Shown here: in pieces, positions 11,951 through 22,608 of the stretch
How the letters are laid out: every line of letters starts with the position of its first letter
How positions within the stretch are numbered: the first letter of the stretch is position 1
Source: Ziziphus jujuba
Taxonomy: Eukaryota > Streptophyta > Magnoliopsida > Rosales > Rhamnaceae
Reading direction: 5' to 3'
Assembly: GCF_031755915.1 (NCBI RefSeq)
Contig: NC_083381.1
Location: forward strand, 5,902,501-5,966,500
Length of the DNA: 64,000 nucleotides
The notes under the pieces: generated by a model
The model's database searches: none
What the model saw: the letters and a program-made list of their open reading frames with translations, nothing else
What the model was told of the DNA's origin: nothing
Position numbers and translations under genes: made by a program

Positions 11951-12492
11951 AGAAAAAATAGTATTCTTTTGGTATAACTGATGAAAGTAGAGCTTTTATC
12001 TGTAGTTTGTATAATAAATCTTTTCAGAAAAGAATTTTTATTAAAAACTAATGGTTGTAAATAAAATAGCTATATTAAATGTTCATTAGATTTACTACAT
12101 AAACCAAAAAATTAGTTTTTTTAAAGAAGTTTAAAATTTGGATTTCTCTAAAACAACTTTAAAAATATACTTTTTTGGTCGATAAATGCTTGTTAACTCT
12201 TATCAAATATTCTTATTTTAAGATAACAGAGTTTTTGACCATTAAATAGAGTTTTTGACCAAGAAAAAAAAGCTCTGCCAAATGAATAAATAGCCCAATT
12301 CAATAGTAATTGAACCCTTCCATGGGTTTATATAATCTTAGTGCACACTACATTAGATGATTAGCCCCACCTCTTTTTATACGTCTTGTTAGATGCAGTA
12401 ATCCAAACCAAATACACTATAAAACATCTTATACAATACTACACCTCTAAATCCATTATACATGCTACCAAATGAGCCTTTAATGTTCAATA

Positions 12493-13014
12493 AGGATGAC
12501 AATGGGGAGCGGTGGGGTAGGGGCAGAGCCCGGGTAGACTCCTTCATGCCCACCCCTCCCCTTAAAATGTACCCCATCTTCACTTTGTTTCCTTACTTTG
12601 TTTGAAAAAAGACAGGATGGGGATTCCCTATTTATATGTAAAAAAAAATTAAAATTTAATTTTTCAAATATACTTTTCATTTATTTCACATTAAAAAATA
12701 TATTTATACAAAATATTGTGTAAATATAATGCTTATGACCCAAAGTATGATTAATATCATAAAAAGTATAAATATATATTAGAATAAAAGAAAAAAATTA
12801 TAACAAAAGACAAAAATTGTATATTTGAATAAATATGTATATATATATATATGTATTTAAATATATATACATAAATGGGGTGGGAAGAACAATCCCTTTC
12901 CCTGCCTTTCCATGCCTCGGTTGCAGCCTTGTTCTCCATTTATTGGGGAATCCCTACCCCATTAGATACGGATCCAAATGGAAACCGAATTATACGAGTT
13001 GTTTTGCCATCCTT
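12493..13014. mobile_element. GC-ended MITE with AGGATGGCAA-type TIRs
   Basis: The left end reads AAGGATGACAATGGGG and the right end TTGCCATCCTT, inverted copies with one change. Both ends are GC-rich (GGGGCAGAGCCCGG; AATCCCTACCCC) around an AT-rich core with TA repeats. Flanks AATGTTCAA (12482-12490) and GATGTTTAA (13015-13023) match at 7 of 9 positions, a possible decayed 9-bp TSD as in Mutator-like elements. Confidence 0.55.
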
Positions 13015-13547
13015 GATGTTTAAAAATATGTTCGTTAGTTACTAATCCATTTTCATTTCAAAAATATGTAAAATTTATCATGCACTGGGCACATGGGATG
13101 ATTAGGAAAGGACTAAAATGCAAAATTTATCTTTTAGTTTTATATGGTTTAGGAATCATACATATAATAATTACATAAAAATTAAGTTGTTTTTTATTGA
13201 AATGCATTTGTACTAATAAATATATGATTATAATTTACAAATATATAATATATTTTAAAAATACATATTTTAATATTAAAATAATATTTTAACAAATATT
13301 TTGTTGTTATTATTATTATTATTATTTATAGTTGGAAACTAATAATCCAACATAGCTATATTTCCCCATTGGAGAATTCTCACCCCACTTTGATTCCAAA
13401 AAAGTGGGATACTGGGCAGGGATGGTGCAAGTTTAAAGCGCAGGTGTGGATGTATTGGGGAGGCCACCATGGCCTTGTCTCTTTCTGCTGTTATTTTTGA
13501 TTAAAAAAAAAAAGTGTGGCTTTTTGTCTTGTTTTTTAATGTTACAA
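13015..13547. other. AT-rich intergenic DNA
   Basis: I see no gene. It includes a (TTA)n run at about 13301-13326 and a GC-richer patch at 13365-13500 that may be another fragment of the GGGG-ended MITE family. Confidence 0.4.
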
Positions 13548-14632
13548 CCTTGAAATCAAGCTTTAAAAAATTGAAATTTTTGTGAAAATTTCATTGACAT
13601 TTCCATATTATCAAAGGGTGAAAAAGAAATCTTAGTCTCAAGTGGAAATGATTAAAATTTTCCACCGAAATTTTCAATATTGTCAAAAAATCCATAATTT
13701 CTATGGAAAATTTTGAAATTTCTATGAAATTTTAATTTTTTAAAAAATTTTATAAATATTATTGATTTCTAATTGTCTACCTATCCATTAATTGTTTTTA
13801 CCAAAATAAGTTTAATATTTCTATAAATATTATAAAGTAAATATAAATTATAATACAGATAAAAATACGAATAAGCATAGGAAAGAAATGATAAATATTA
13901 TAGTATAAATATTATGAAGATGTACAACGATTATATCTTTTTCAAATCTAGTTATATGAATTGATGAAATATTTATAGATTGTCGTCAATTAGTATCTCA
14001 AAGGTATTATTTCAAACTCAACTATCAAAAGCAATATCATAAAATAATTATTAATAAAGATAGCCGCATTTAATACAAGATATATATAATTGGTAAATAA
14101 ACAATTATGTACAAAATTATTAAGGAGATATAATTTTTAATAATTATTTCTCGTTATTTCACATGTCAAAATGAGCATAAGGAAGAGACTAACAATTTTT
14201 AACTATCCAGAATTCTGAATGGTATTGAGATGACATTTTATAACATATAATATAATTATAATATTGCTTTATATATATTAATTAATAAATATTTCTATCA
14301 AATATATATTTCTATAGTATATTTTTAACTTATAATAATATATTTACAATCATTAACACTTGCTATATATTATTACTAAGAAAAATATCAAATCCATTCA
14401 ATATTTTTGTAATTTTTATAATCAATTTAATAATTAATTGATTAAATAAGTTAAACCTAAAATTTTAATAAAAATTTCCATTTTAAAAATAAATATCAAT
14501 CAATTTATATCATTTTTTAAAATTTTTTATTGATATTCAATAATTTTCAATATTTTCATGGATATTTTTGTATTTTGAACCATCGATATTTTTATTGATA
14601 TCAATTTTTTAAACCTTGCTTGAAATATAACA
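13548..14632. mobile_element. Possible AT-rich foldback/MITE
   Basis: The left border contains CAAGCTTTAAAAAATTGA (13557-13574) and the right border its near complement TCAATTTTTTAAACCTTGC (14601-14619). The inner parts carry repeated words such as ATTTTCATGGATATTTTTG and CGATATTTTTATTGATATC, a composition common in plant Mutator-like MITEs. No coding sequence is present and no clear TSD was found. Confidence 0.35.
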
Positions 14633-15229
14633 GGGAAATAATCCACATGTGCACTTAGCGCTTCAAAAAGATGCTAATTTGAACAATATCATAGGTGCGA
14701 ATGAATGAGAAGATGTGATGTAATAACCCTAGTTGGTTTGCTATTCCTCCAGGATCTCTTCTACAATGCTTCTTTACTTCTACTATTGCCATAACTATGA
14801 ACAAACTAAGAAGGATTGTCTTCTTTTTGGTAAAAAAAAATGTGGGTATATCTATTATATATATATAAAGGAGGATTGGTGAATGCTTTTTTCCATCTTC
14901 CATATATTTTGTCATTTTCTTAGTTTGTTTTGGTCCTTTTTTTTTTCCCCTTTCTTTTTAGTCTTTTAGCTTCAAAATGGTCACGTTTTAGACTTCAATT
15001 TATCCGAATGCTTGATTTATCCTCGATGTTGTGGAAGATGTGAGAATGAAAGTTAGTTATTATGGTAACTTCAGTATTTTCCCCTTAGTATTTTCCCCTT
15101 TTTTTTAAGCATATTTGTATGATTTTGATGGTTTCGATAACTGTTTTTGTTGGGTTGTTTGTTAAAAAGAAAAGAGAAAAAGAGCTTGAATTCTCTTATG
15201 TGGTTGGTTTTTTGATATTTGACTGTCTA

Positions 15230-15256
15230 CCCCCCCCCCCCCCCCCCCCCCCCCCC
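15230..15256 (+). repeat. Poly-C tract (27 C)
   Basis: An uninterrupted run of 27 cytosines between TCTA and TTCTATT. The complementary strand is poly-G and could form a quadruplex. The exact length may be affected by assembly error. Confidence 0.9.
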
Positions 15257-16009
15257 TTCTATTTTAGTTTATGTTTGTTATTAATTTTTACAGATTTTTG
15301 TAGTTGGAAAGGCTTGCTATGATTTTTATTTTAGCTAATGTGCTTTGGTTGGTTCTGAATTTTTTGGATGCTTGATTCTGATAATTTTTTCTCTTGTTTC
15401 TGTATTGTGTTAAGGGTGCTTTAGATTTGACGTTTACTAAGAAACTGAGAACGAATTTGATGGCGACCAAAAGAACATGTCTTTGTATTTGTTGCCTGAA
15501 TTAATCACATGTGATGTGTATTAAAAGTTGGGAATTTTCCTTTCTTACTGCTTCAAGCAAAATCGGTGTCTTCCACATTCTTAGATATATATGTATATAT
15601 ATATTTTAAAAATTTTTCCAGCTAAAAGTTTATGGATCTAGATAAATTATGTATCAATTTTGATTAGAAAACTTTTTTGAATATTTTTTGTTGAATTTAG
15701 GATTTGAAATTGAGTACTTTGGCTTGAAAATTGGTTAAAATTTGAAAATTTAGTAAATATATGTCGAATGAAGTTTTTTAATGGAAGTCATTATAAACCA
15801 GCTTTTGTGAGAAATTTGTATAAGGTATCTTCTAAAAATACAGAGATGAAAAGAACAGCTATGATTTGATCGAAAATATGGCCAGAAGTGCGAGATCTTG
15901 TTGGGTTAGAAAGCGGGTTTGCAACTTGCTTTTCTATAAACGCGTCGACTTGGCGCCCATCCCAAGTTGAAGGAGGGCTGGACAACATGCTGTTTGGTCC
16001 AATCCTAGG

Positions 16010-16029
16010 CCAAACAACATGTTGTTTGG
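16010..16029. repeat. Perfect 20-bp palindrome
   Basis: CCAAACAACATGTTGTTTGG is its own reverse complement. A decayed half copy (GACAACATGCTGTTTGG) lies 30 bp upstream. The local GC content is far above the surroundings (15880-16040), which suggests a retroelement LTR fragment. Confidence 0.9.
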
Positions 16030-17193
16030 ATGCTAACATCACTGATGATGTCATTTTTATATTTTTTTAAAAATATAAATTTTTTTGGGTTTAATTCCTC
16101 TTTATAACTTTTTTATTTTTTGAAAATATTGCTTTTTAAAGCTAAATAGTTTTTTTTTGGGGGTGAATTATGATCTCTTTAACGAGTATGATAGACTAAT
16201 ATGCATTGTTATGATATTTTTCCATTTGTTTTATAAGATTCATATATATTATCTAAAAGTTGGAATAATTTTGATGAATATGCTTATTAATAAATGTGTT
16301 TGATTATTTTTTATGCTATCCAATTGATTTATAGGTATTTATTTATATATACGTATATATCTATGCACTTAAACGAGGATAAAAAATTGATTAGCGTTGT
16401 CAATTTATATTTATAGGCTTTTTTTATTCGTTTCATTTTTAATTTAGTTTGTTGATTACTCGCATTCAGTAATTGATACTTGTTACTATTTGAACTTTTA
16501 GACTTTAGATATTCTTAAAAAAATTATGCGAAACAACGAAAAAGAATGCATATTGGTTTTGATTTTTTTATTTGATTTTTATTTAAGAAAATATAGGAAT
16601 GGAGTATGGGGTTGAGATGAGGTGGGAATATAATAGTTTGAATTAATTAATTTCGTAAGTCAAAACAAAGAAATGGATATGACATTTTTTTAATATAGAT
16701 GAGATCCTTCATATTTGTGTTTTGTTATTTTTATTATAATCTCTATATAGGTTTCAGCAGTTGTTTTGGTTTTGTTATTTGGAAAAGCTTATCGCTTCAA
16801 AATTGAAAGGTATTATTAAATATATTTTGTTTTGTAATGTATACATTTATGTAGTTTTGTTATATTTAATATTGTATTTGTATTTGTCATTTCTCTTTTT
16901 ATTATGCTCCTATGTTCAGCTGAAACTTACTAGTTTCCCTTTTGGTGTAACTATAGAATCATTCAATATATACATGTTCTCTTTTGATGTAATTATATAA
17001 TCATTCAATATATATATGGAAGTAATTTTAATTTCTTTAAAAAGGATATATATATATTTTTATTTATTTCTCTATTTGTTTGCTCTTCTTTGTAGATGGA
17101 AAAATAAAAATAAAAATGAACGAAACAATTGATGATTTATGAAAATATAAAAAGGAATATAACAGTAAAAGATGTAGACAAAGAAATGATATT

Positions 17194-17331
17194 ATGTTAA
17201 TGGAAAAAAAAGAAGTTACAAAAAGTGAGAAGAAAGAGATGCCAATATGTCTACGGAGAAAAAAGAACAAATTAGTGAAAAAAAGAAAGAAAGATATGCT
17301 AATATGTTGGAAGAGAAAAAAGGAAGAAATT

Positions 17332-17365
<34 letters not shown>

Positions 17366-17572
17366 AAACAAAGAAAGATATGCTAATGTGTGCAAAGAAA
17401 AGAAAAAATAAAAAGAAAAAAAGATATGAGTAGAAAAAGGAAAGAAAGAAACAAGAATATGTCAAAAGACAAAAAACAAGAGATCATTGAAAAACAAAGA
17501 GAAAGATGTGGCAAAAATCTTTCTATTAATAAAGGTAGCGGTGTAACTAAAAAAGAAAAAGGAAAAATATAG
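17194..17572 (+). repeat. Helitron N-terminal tandem repeats with poly-A tract
   Basis: Imperfect tandem repeats of roughly 60-75 bp encode units such as ERDANMSTEKKEQISEKKK and ERYANMLEEKRKKL, then ERYANVCKEK in another frame. Such R/K/E-rich repeats are common at the N-terminus of plant Helitron proteins. A run of 29 A (17335-17363) interrupts the array and shifts the frame. Confidence 0.7.
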
Positions 17573-17799
17573 TAATAATAATGATGCAAATGATTATATC
17601 AAAAATCGTATTATACATTTAGGATTTTCACATATTCAAATAGATATAAAAAATATGAAGTACACACCTATTGTATTATAGTTATTAGTGAAGAAATTAA
17701 TATAAAAAATAATGAAAGTATTAGAGAAAATAATAAAGGTGAGGCTAATTATGTATTTCAAAAAAGAAGAAGGAAAAATGAAGCAAAATATATAGAAAA

Positions 17800-20700
17800 T
17801 ATAGTTGATAAAGTTGATGTATTAAAAAAACCTACATTATGCAAATATTGTAATGCTAAGAAAATGCAATGTGACCCTAAAGAATTTTGTTTTGTTGATG
17901 GTGAAATTTTGTCGATCCATAGTAAAATACTTAATGAATTGTATGATCTTTTTACTGATGATCATTAAAAAGGAAAAGAATTTAGAACATATGTAGATAC
18001 TTATAATAATACAAAATCATCTTTCTTGTGCTGATGTATTGAAAGTAGATATTTTACAGAAGTTAATCAAAATATTAAAACTGAATCCTTATGTTATGTT
18101 TTTTTGTAATCTTGAAGACCTAGAAAATTTAAATCATTCTTCCATTCAAATAAAGTATGATACAAGTCTAGATTAAAGAATTTAGAATGCCCCTCTTGCG
18201 TCTCAAATTATTGCCATATGGATCAAAGATGAAACTGATGTTGATAATAGATGTCATGAAATTATTGTTAATAGCCATTCTGAATATAGTTATAAAGTTG
18301 AATATTTTTTTGGTTGTTATGATACATTGCAATATCACTTGATATTTGCCTACGGAGATGTCAATTGGCACTAAGGGATACAGAAAATAGATAAAAATGA
18401 AAGACAACCTTATTGTGAAGGATAGATTGTCAGTGAGTTATCCAAAATGGCTTATATTGTGGAGATGCTTGATAAAGAAGCTAAATGTTGGTGGTTATTT
18501 TGTTGTATGTGTTGAATTATTTTGTATTCTTGCTTAATATGAATGTTTTATTGATATATGATTTTGTTATATTTATATTCTTCTTCGTTTCAGTTACGGG
18601 TATGAGGAAAAAGAGAGTAATAGTTTCATGTCATGAGAATTACTGCTACAGGTTACATATTAGAGAAGTAAGTGATTTAATGATTTTAAAACAAATCATC
18701 TTTTGCAGCGATATGTTGTAGATATGTATGTTAAATTAGAAAGTTCATGGCTTGATTATTTTTGTTGCAAATAGTTTGAGAGTCGTGTTGAATTATATCA
18801 AGAAATAATATATAATGTAAATATTAGAGAAAAAAGAGGTATCAATGTTAGACACAGAACGATACTTCCTGCTTCTTTTATGGGAAGTCTTAGAGATATG
18901 CATAGAAAATATATAAATGTAATAACGTTACTTCAATTGTATAGAAAGCTAGTCATTTTTATACAATGACGTGTAACCCAAACGGGATTCAAATTCATCA
19001 AGAATTATTTAAAAATAAAGAAGTACAAAATAGCCAGATTTGGTTGCATGTGTTTTTAAAGCTAAATTACAAACTTTGGAAAAAGAGATGTTTGAAAAAG
19101 AAATATGCAAAATTAGTTTCTTTTGATGTTTTTGATAAAATTGTTTGTGTTGAAATTCTTGATAGAAATGAGAATCCACCTTTATATGCCGCTGTGATTA
19201 AACATATGATGCATGGATTATGTGGTACTTTGAATCTTAAGAATGCTTATATGAAAAGAATGGTCCATGTAAAAATCGATATCTCAAGCCATTTATGTTG
19301 AATAATATTGTCAGAAAAGATTGCTATTCATGTATAGGAGAAGAGATGGTGCTATTTATGCTGTTGTTAGAAATTGTGTACTTAATAATCGCTAGGTTGT
19401 TCCTTGTAATTGATATTTGTTTGCAAAATTTGATTGCATTTGAATGTTGAAATATGTTCTATGATTAAAATAGTCAAATATCTTTATAAATATGTGTACA
19501 AAGGTCATGATAAAATTGTAATAAATATTAATGCAAGTAATGATGTTGAAGATGTTAATGAAATAAAAAGATTTCAATGTGCTAGATGGATATAACCATC
19601 AGAAGTAATATAAAGAATTTATAGTTTTTTATTAAATAAAATGCGTTTACATGTATGACATTATAGGTGAATCTTGAAAATAAATAAAATTTAATTTTCA
19701 AATATTCTGATTGTTTACAGTTTATAGTGAATAACAATTTTTTCAATAGAACAATGCCAGCAAATTAGGTTTTTGCTATGAATAAAATAAGTCAAAAAGG
19801 TAGACAACTGTTATATAGAGAAATGCCAGCAAATTATGTTTGAGATAGACAATCAAAATCATGGAAAAAGAGGAAGAATCAATGTGTTGTTGGTGGTAAA
19901 CTTGTCATTGTTAGTCCTTTATATTATTTTAGATTATTGCTAAATCACATTAGAAGACCAACTTCTTTTTTGAATTTGAAATTTGTGAATGGTGTTTAAT
20001 GTTTTCCTTATTCTGATACAACGTTATCATATGGATTATTAGATACAAATAATGATGTTGAAAAATATTTAAAGGAAGCATCTTTATATGAAATGCCTTG
20101 TACATAACATAGATTGTTTGCTAATTTACTAGTATATTTTAATCATGATGATCTTAAGAGTTTGTGGGATAAATTTGAGAAAATACTGTGTGATGATTAT
20201 AGAAATTTTGCTGGTAGACTTGTCATAGTTTAGTTGTTGAATAAATGAGAGAAAATGTGTGATTATGAGATGGTTAATTTTTATTTTTGTACAAATGATA
20301 TACATGATGAATATAGAGAAATTAATGAAGAAATTTCAATTGTTGTAAATAATGAGGATATTTTAGTTGCTAATTCATTAAATGATGAAAAAATGTGCAT
20401 ATGATTAGATACTTTATTGAGTTTTTATTTCAAGCTTAGAAATTTTTTTATAGATAGTCCAGGAGGTAGTGGAAAAACATATTTTTATATGTCTATTTTG
20501 GCTGCTGTTCGATCAAAGGGTTTAATAGCAATTGCTATAGCTTCTTTCGAAGTTGTTGCTTTTATTTTATCTGGTGGTAAAATTGCATATACTAGTTCAA
20601 GATTCCATTTATTATAGAAAATAGAGGTACTTGTAACATTAGTAAACAATCAGGATTGGCTCAACTGTTAAAGGATGCAATATTGATAATTTGGGATGAA

Positions 20701-21330
20701 ACTCTTATAATGAAGAAAGAGTACATAGAGTCATTGGATAAAATGTTACAAAATATAAACAATTGTGATATTCTTTTTTGTGGTAAAATTCTTGTTTTTG
20801 GTGGTGATTTTCGGTGGGTGTTATCCATTGTTCCAAAATTAAATAGGCAAGAAGTTCTAGATTCAAGTTTGGCCAATTTTATAACTGTAGAAGCTTTTAA
20901 TCAAGATGAAATTAAGAAAGAATATGCGATCACAATAAAATAGATTATTTTGTGAATTATTATTGCGAATTGGAGATGGAATTGAGGAGTGTGTTGTGAA
21001 TGATTATATACAATTGCCATCGACAATGGTAATATCTAACGTGGATGATAAAGTTGGATTAAACGCTATGATTGATTATGTGTTTTCTAAATTAGAAATG
21101 TATGATCAAAATATAGATTTGATGACAAATCGTGAAATTTTGACATCGAGGAATAATTACGTAGATGATATAAATAATATTTTGATACATCGATTTGTTG
21201 GTGATGTTGTGACATATTAAAGTTTTGATGAATTTATAAATAAAGACTTAAATTATGTTCATAAGGATTTTTTAAATTCGTTGATCCAATTTTAAAAACC
21301 TTGGAAGAAACTATAAATTACCCTATTTTA
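17800..21330 (+). pseudogene. Helitron Rep-helicase, HUH region deleted
   Basis: Blocks in order: LCKYCNAKKMQCDPKEFCF (about 17840), LASQIIAIWIKDETDVDNRC (about 18190), VEYFFGCYDTLQYHLIFAYG (about 18300), VDMYVKLESSWLDYF (about 18720), RTILPASFMGSLRDMHRKYI (about 18860) and MTCNPN (18966). IVCVEILDRNENPPLY and VIKHMMHGLCG follow, with no block containing the HUH nuclease motif between (junction near 19120). Later come KIVKYLYKYVYKGHD, RRPTSFLNLKFVNGV, Walker A SPGGSGKTYFYMSILAAVRS (20450-20510), Walker B ILIIWDE (about 20690) and GGDFRWVLSIVPKL (about 20805). At least ten stops or shifts are present. Plant Rep-helicases are about 1,400 aa, and the C-terminal helicase motifs after about 21300 are missing. 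Confidence 0.88.
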
Positions 21331-22494
21331 AAGTTAATTAACAAATGAATTGAGATATAGGTATGTTGAGTCTATGGTAACTAAGGTAGTTATTTTATGA
21401 TAGATCAACAGAAAAAGCTAAAGCATGTAAAACCAAGAAATAATAAAAACAGTGATGCCTTAAATCTTAAAGTTAAAGTTCTACTTGAGATAAAATAGGG
21501 CACTTGATTATCCACAATTTATTTTTACAAATTAACTTTAAAATCGATTAATTGTTATAGTTTTAACCAAAGATTTAAAATTTTACATGGATATTTATAT
21601 TATTATTTGTGAATGTAATATTATATGATATATTTTGACAAGACTAGGATGAAGATTTGGAATTGATATATTTCATAAAAATTAGGTGGACTAAGAAGTT
21701 TGTAAATGTATATATATATATATATATATATTTATTGTTATCACGTAAAAAAATAGGTGGACTAAGAAGTTTATAAAAGGTTTGGAAAGTTGAATATGTT
21801 TTGTGTATGCAGGTTGCTTTATTCACACAGATGCCTCTTTATTTTTTTTTTCATATATAATTGTATTTATATTTAAATAATAAAATAAAAATTCAAAATT
21901 AAAAAAAAAAACTTTATTATGTTTTTAATAATTCAAATAATATGATAAATGATTAATGATAAAATATGTGAGAAAATTGAACCCAATTTGAAAATCCATT
22001 GATGATTTAAAAATATTTTTTTTATGATTTATTAGGTGCTAAATGTTAAAGTTTTAACGAACATAATTTAGGTTTTATATAAGAAAAATTTGGGTTACAC
22101 CAAATTATTAATTTTATATTATGATTGTATAATTTTTTGAAAATTTGATATTATTTATTTACCTATTTGTTTTAATAGTTTTTGTCAAATGTTTTTATAA
22201 TAGGAAATTAAATTAAAATTTATTGCTTGTTAAAATTACAAGGTATTGGTTTTTCTAATAAAACATATTTGAACAAAACCGATTACTGTAAATAGAATTT
22301 TTAAAAAAAAAAATAAAAAATCATGCACAAATAATAATTAACCACATGCAAAGAACGTGGGAAAACTGGTGTATACGTGTATATATATATATATATATAT
22401 ATAGATGTTCTGCAGAATAATAGTACTGGTAAATTACAATGCTTCAATAAACTTGCTAAGAGAAATATTTTCTCTTGAAACTTTGAAGAAATCT
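21331..22494. other. AT-rich intergenic DNA
   Basis: No gene is visible. It contains (TA)n runs at about 21708-21731 and 22379-22402. Confidence 0.5.
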
Positions 22495-22608
22495 AGTATA
22501 TTTTAATTATATAGTAGGCACTGCCAAGTATAAAAATATATTGGTGAAAATAGTATATTTTAATTATATGGTAGGCATCGCCAAGGATAGAAATATCTTG
22601 GTGAAAAT
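22495..22608 (+). repeat. 57-bp tandem duplication
   Basis: Two adjacent copies, 22495-22551 and 22552-22608, both starting AGTATATTTTAATTATAT and ending GGTGAAAAT, with about six differences. Confidence 0.9.

Larger units (their letters stand above)
5613..12479. mobile_element. Nested PIF/Harbinger element(s), TTA target site
   Basis: The left end GGGCTTGTTTGGTATGC fits PIF/Harbinger TIRs. The right side has two inverted ends: one finishing ACTAAACGAAGCCC at 11506 and one finishing CTACCAAATGAGCCT at 12479. Only the outer end is followed by TTA (12480-12482), matching TTA at 5610-5612. I therefore infer an outer element 5613-12479 containing an autonomous-type inner element ending at 11506, whose left end may be near 6088 (GACATGTTTGGCACC). 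Both proteins of the superfamily, the DDE transposase and the Myb/SANT-like protein, are present as relics. Confidence 0.7.
14633..17150. other. AT-rich intergenic DNA without recognisable gene
   Basis: Short frames here are not supported by any motif. Notable pieces are a C homopolymer (15230-15256), a GC-richer island at 15880-16040 with a perfect 20-bp palindrome, and T-rich DNA leading into the Helitron. Confidence 0.5.
17180..21330 (+). mobile_element. Helitron (rolling-circle transposon), degenerate, ends not found
   Basis: The stretch encodes, in order on one strand, the N-terminal basic repeats, the Helitron_like_N/Rep region and the PIF1-type helicase of a plant Helitron, all broken by frameshifts and stops. 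I could not fix the 5' TC and 3' CTRR-plus-hairpin termini, so the coordinates mark only the coding relic. Confidence 0.85.

Noticed and set aside
17064..17589. Phe/Leu-rich minus-strand frames over the Helitron N-terminus
   Set aside because: They are antisense to the Lys/Glu-rich Helitron repeats and are composition artefacts.
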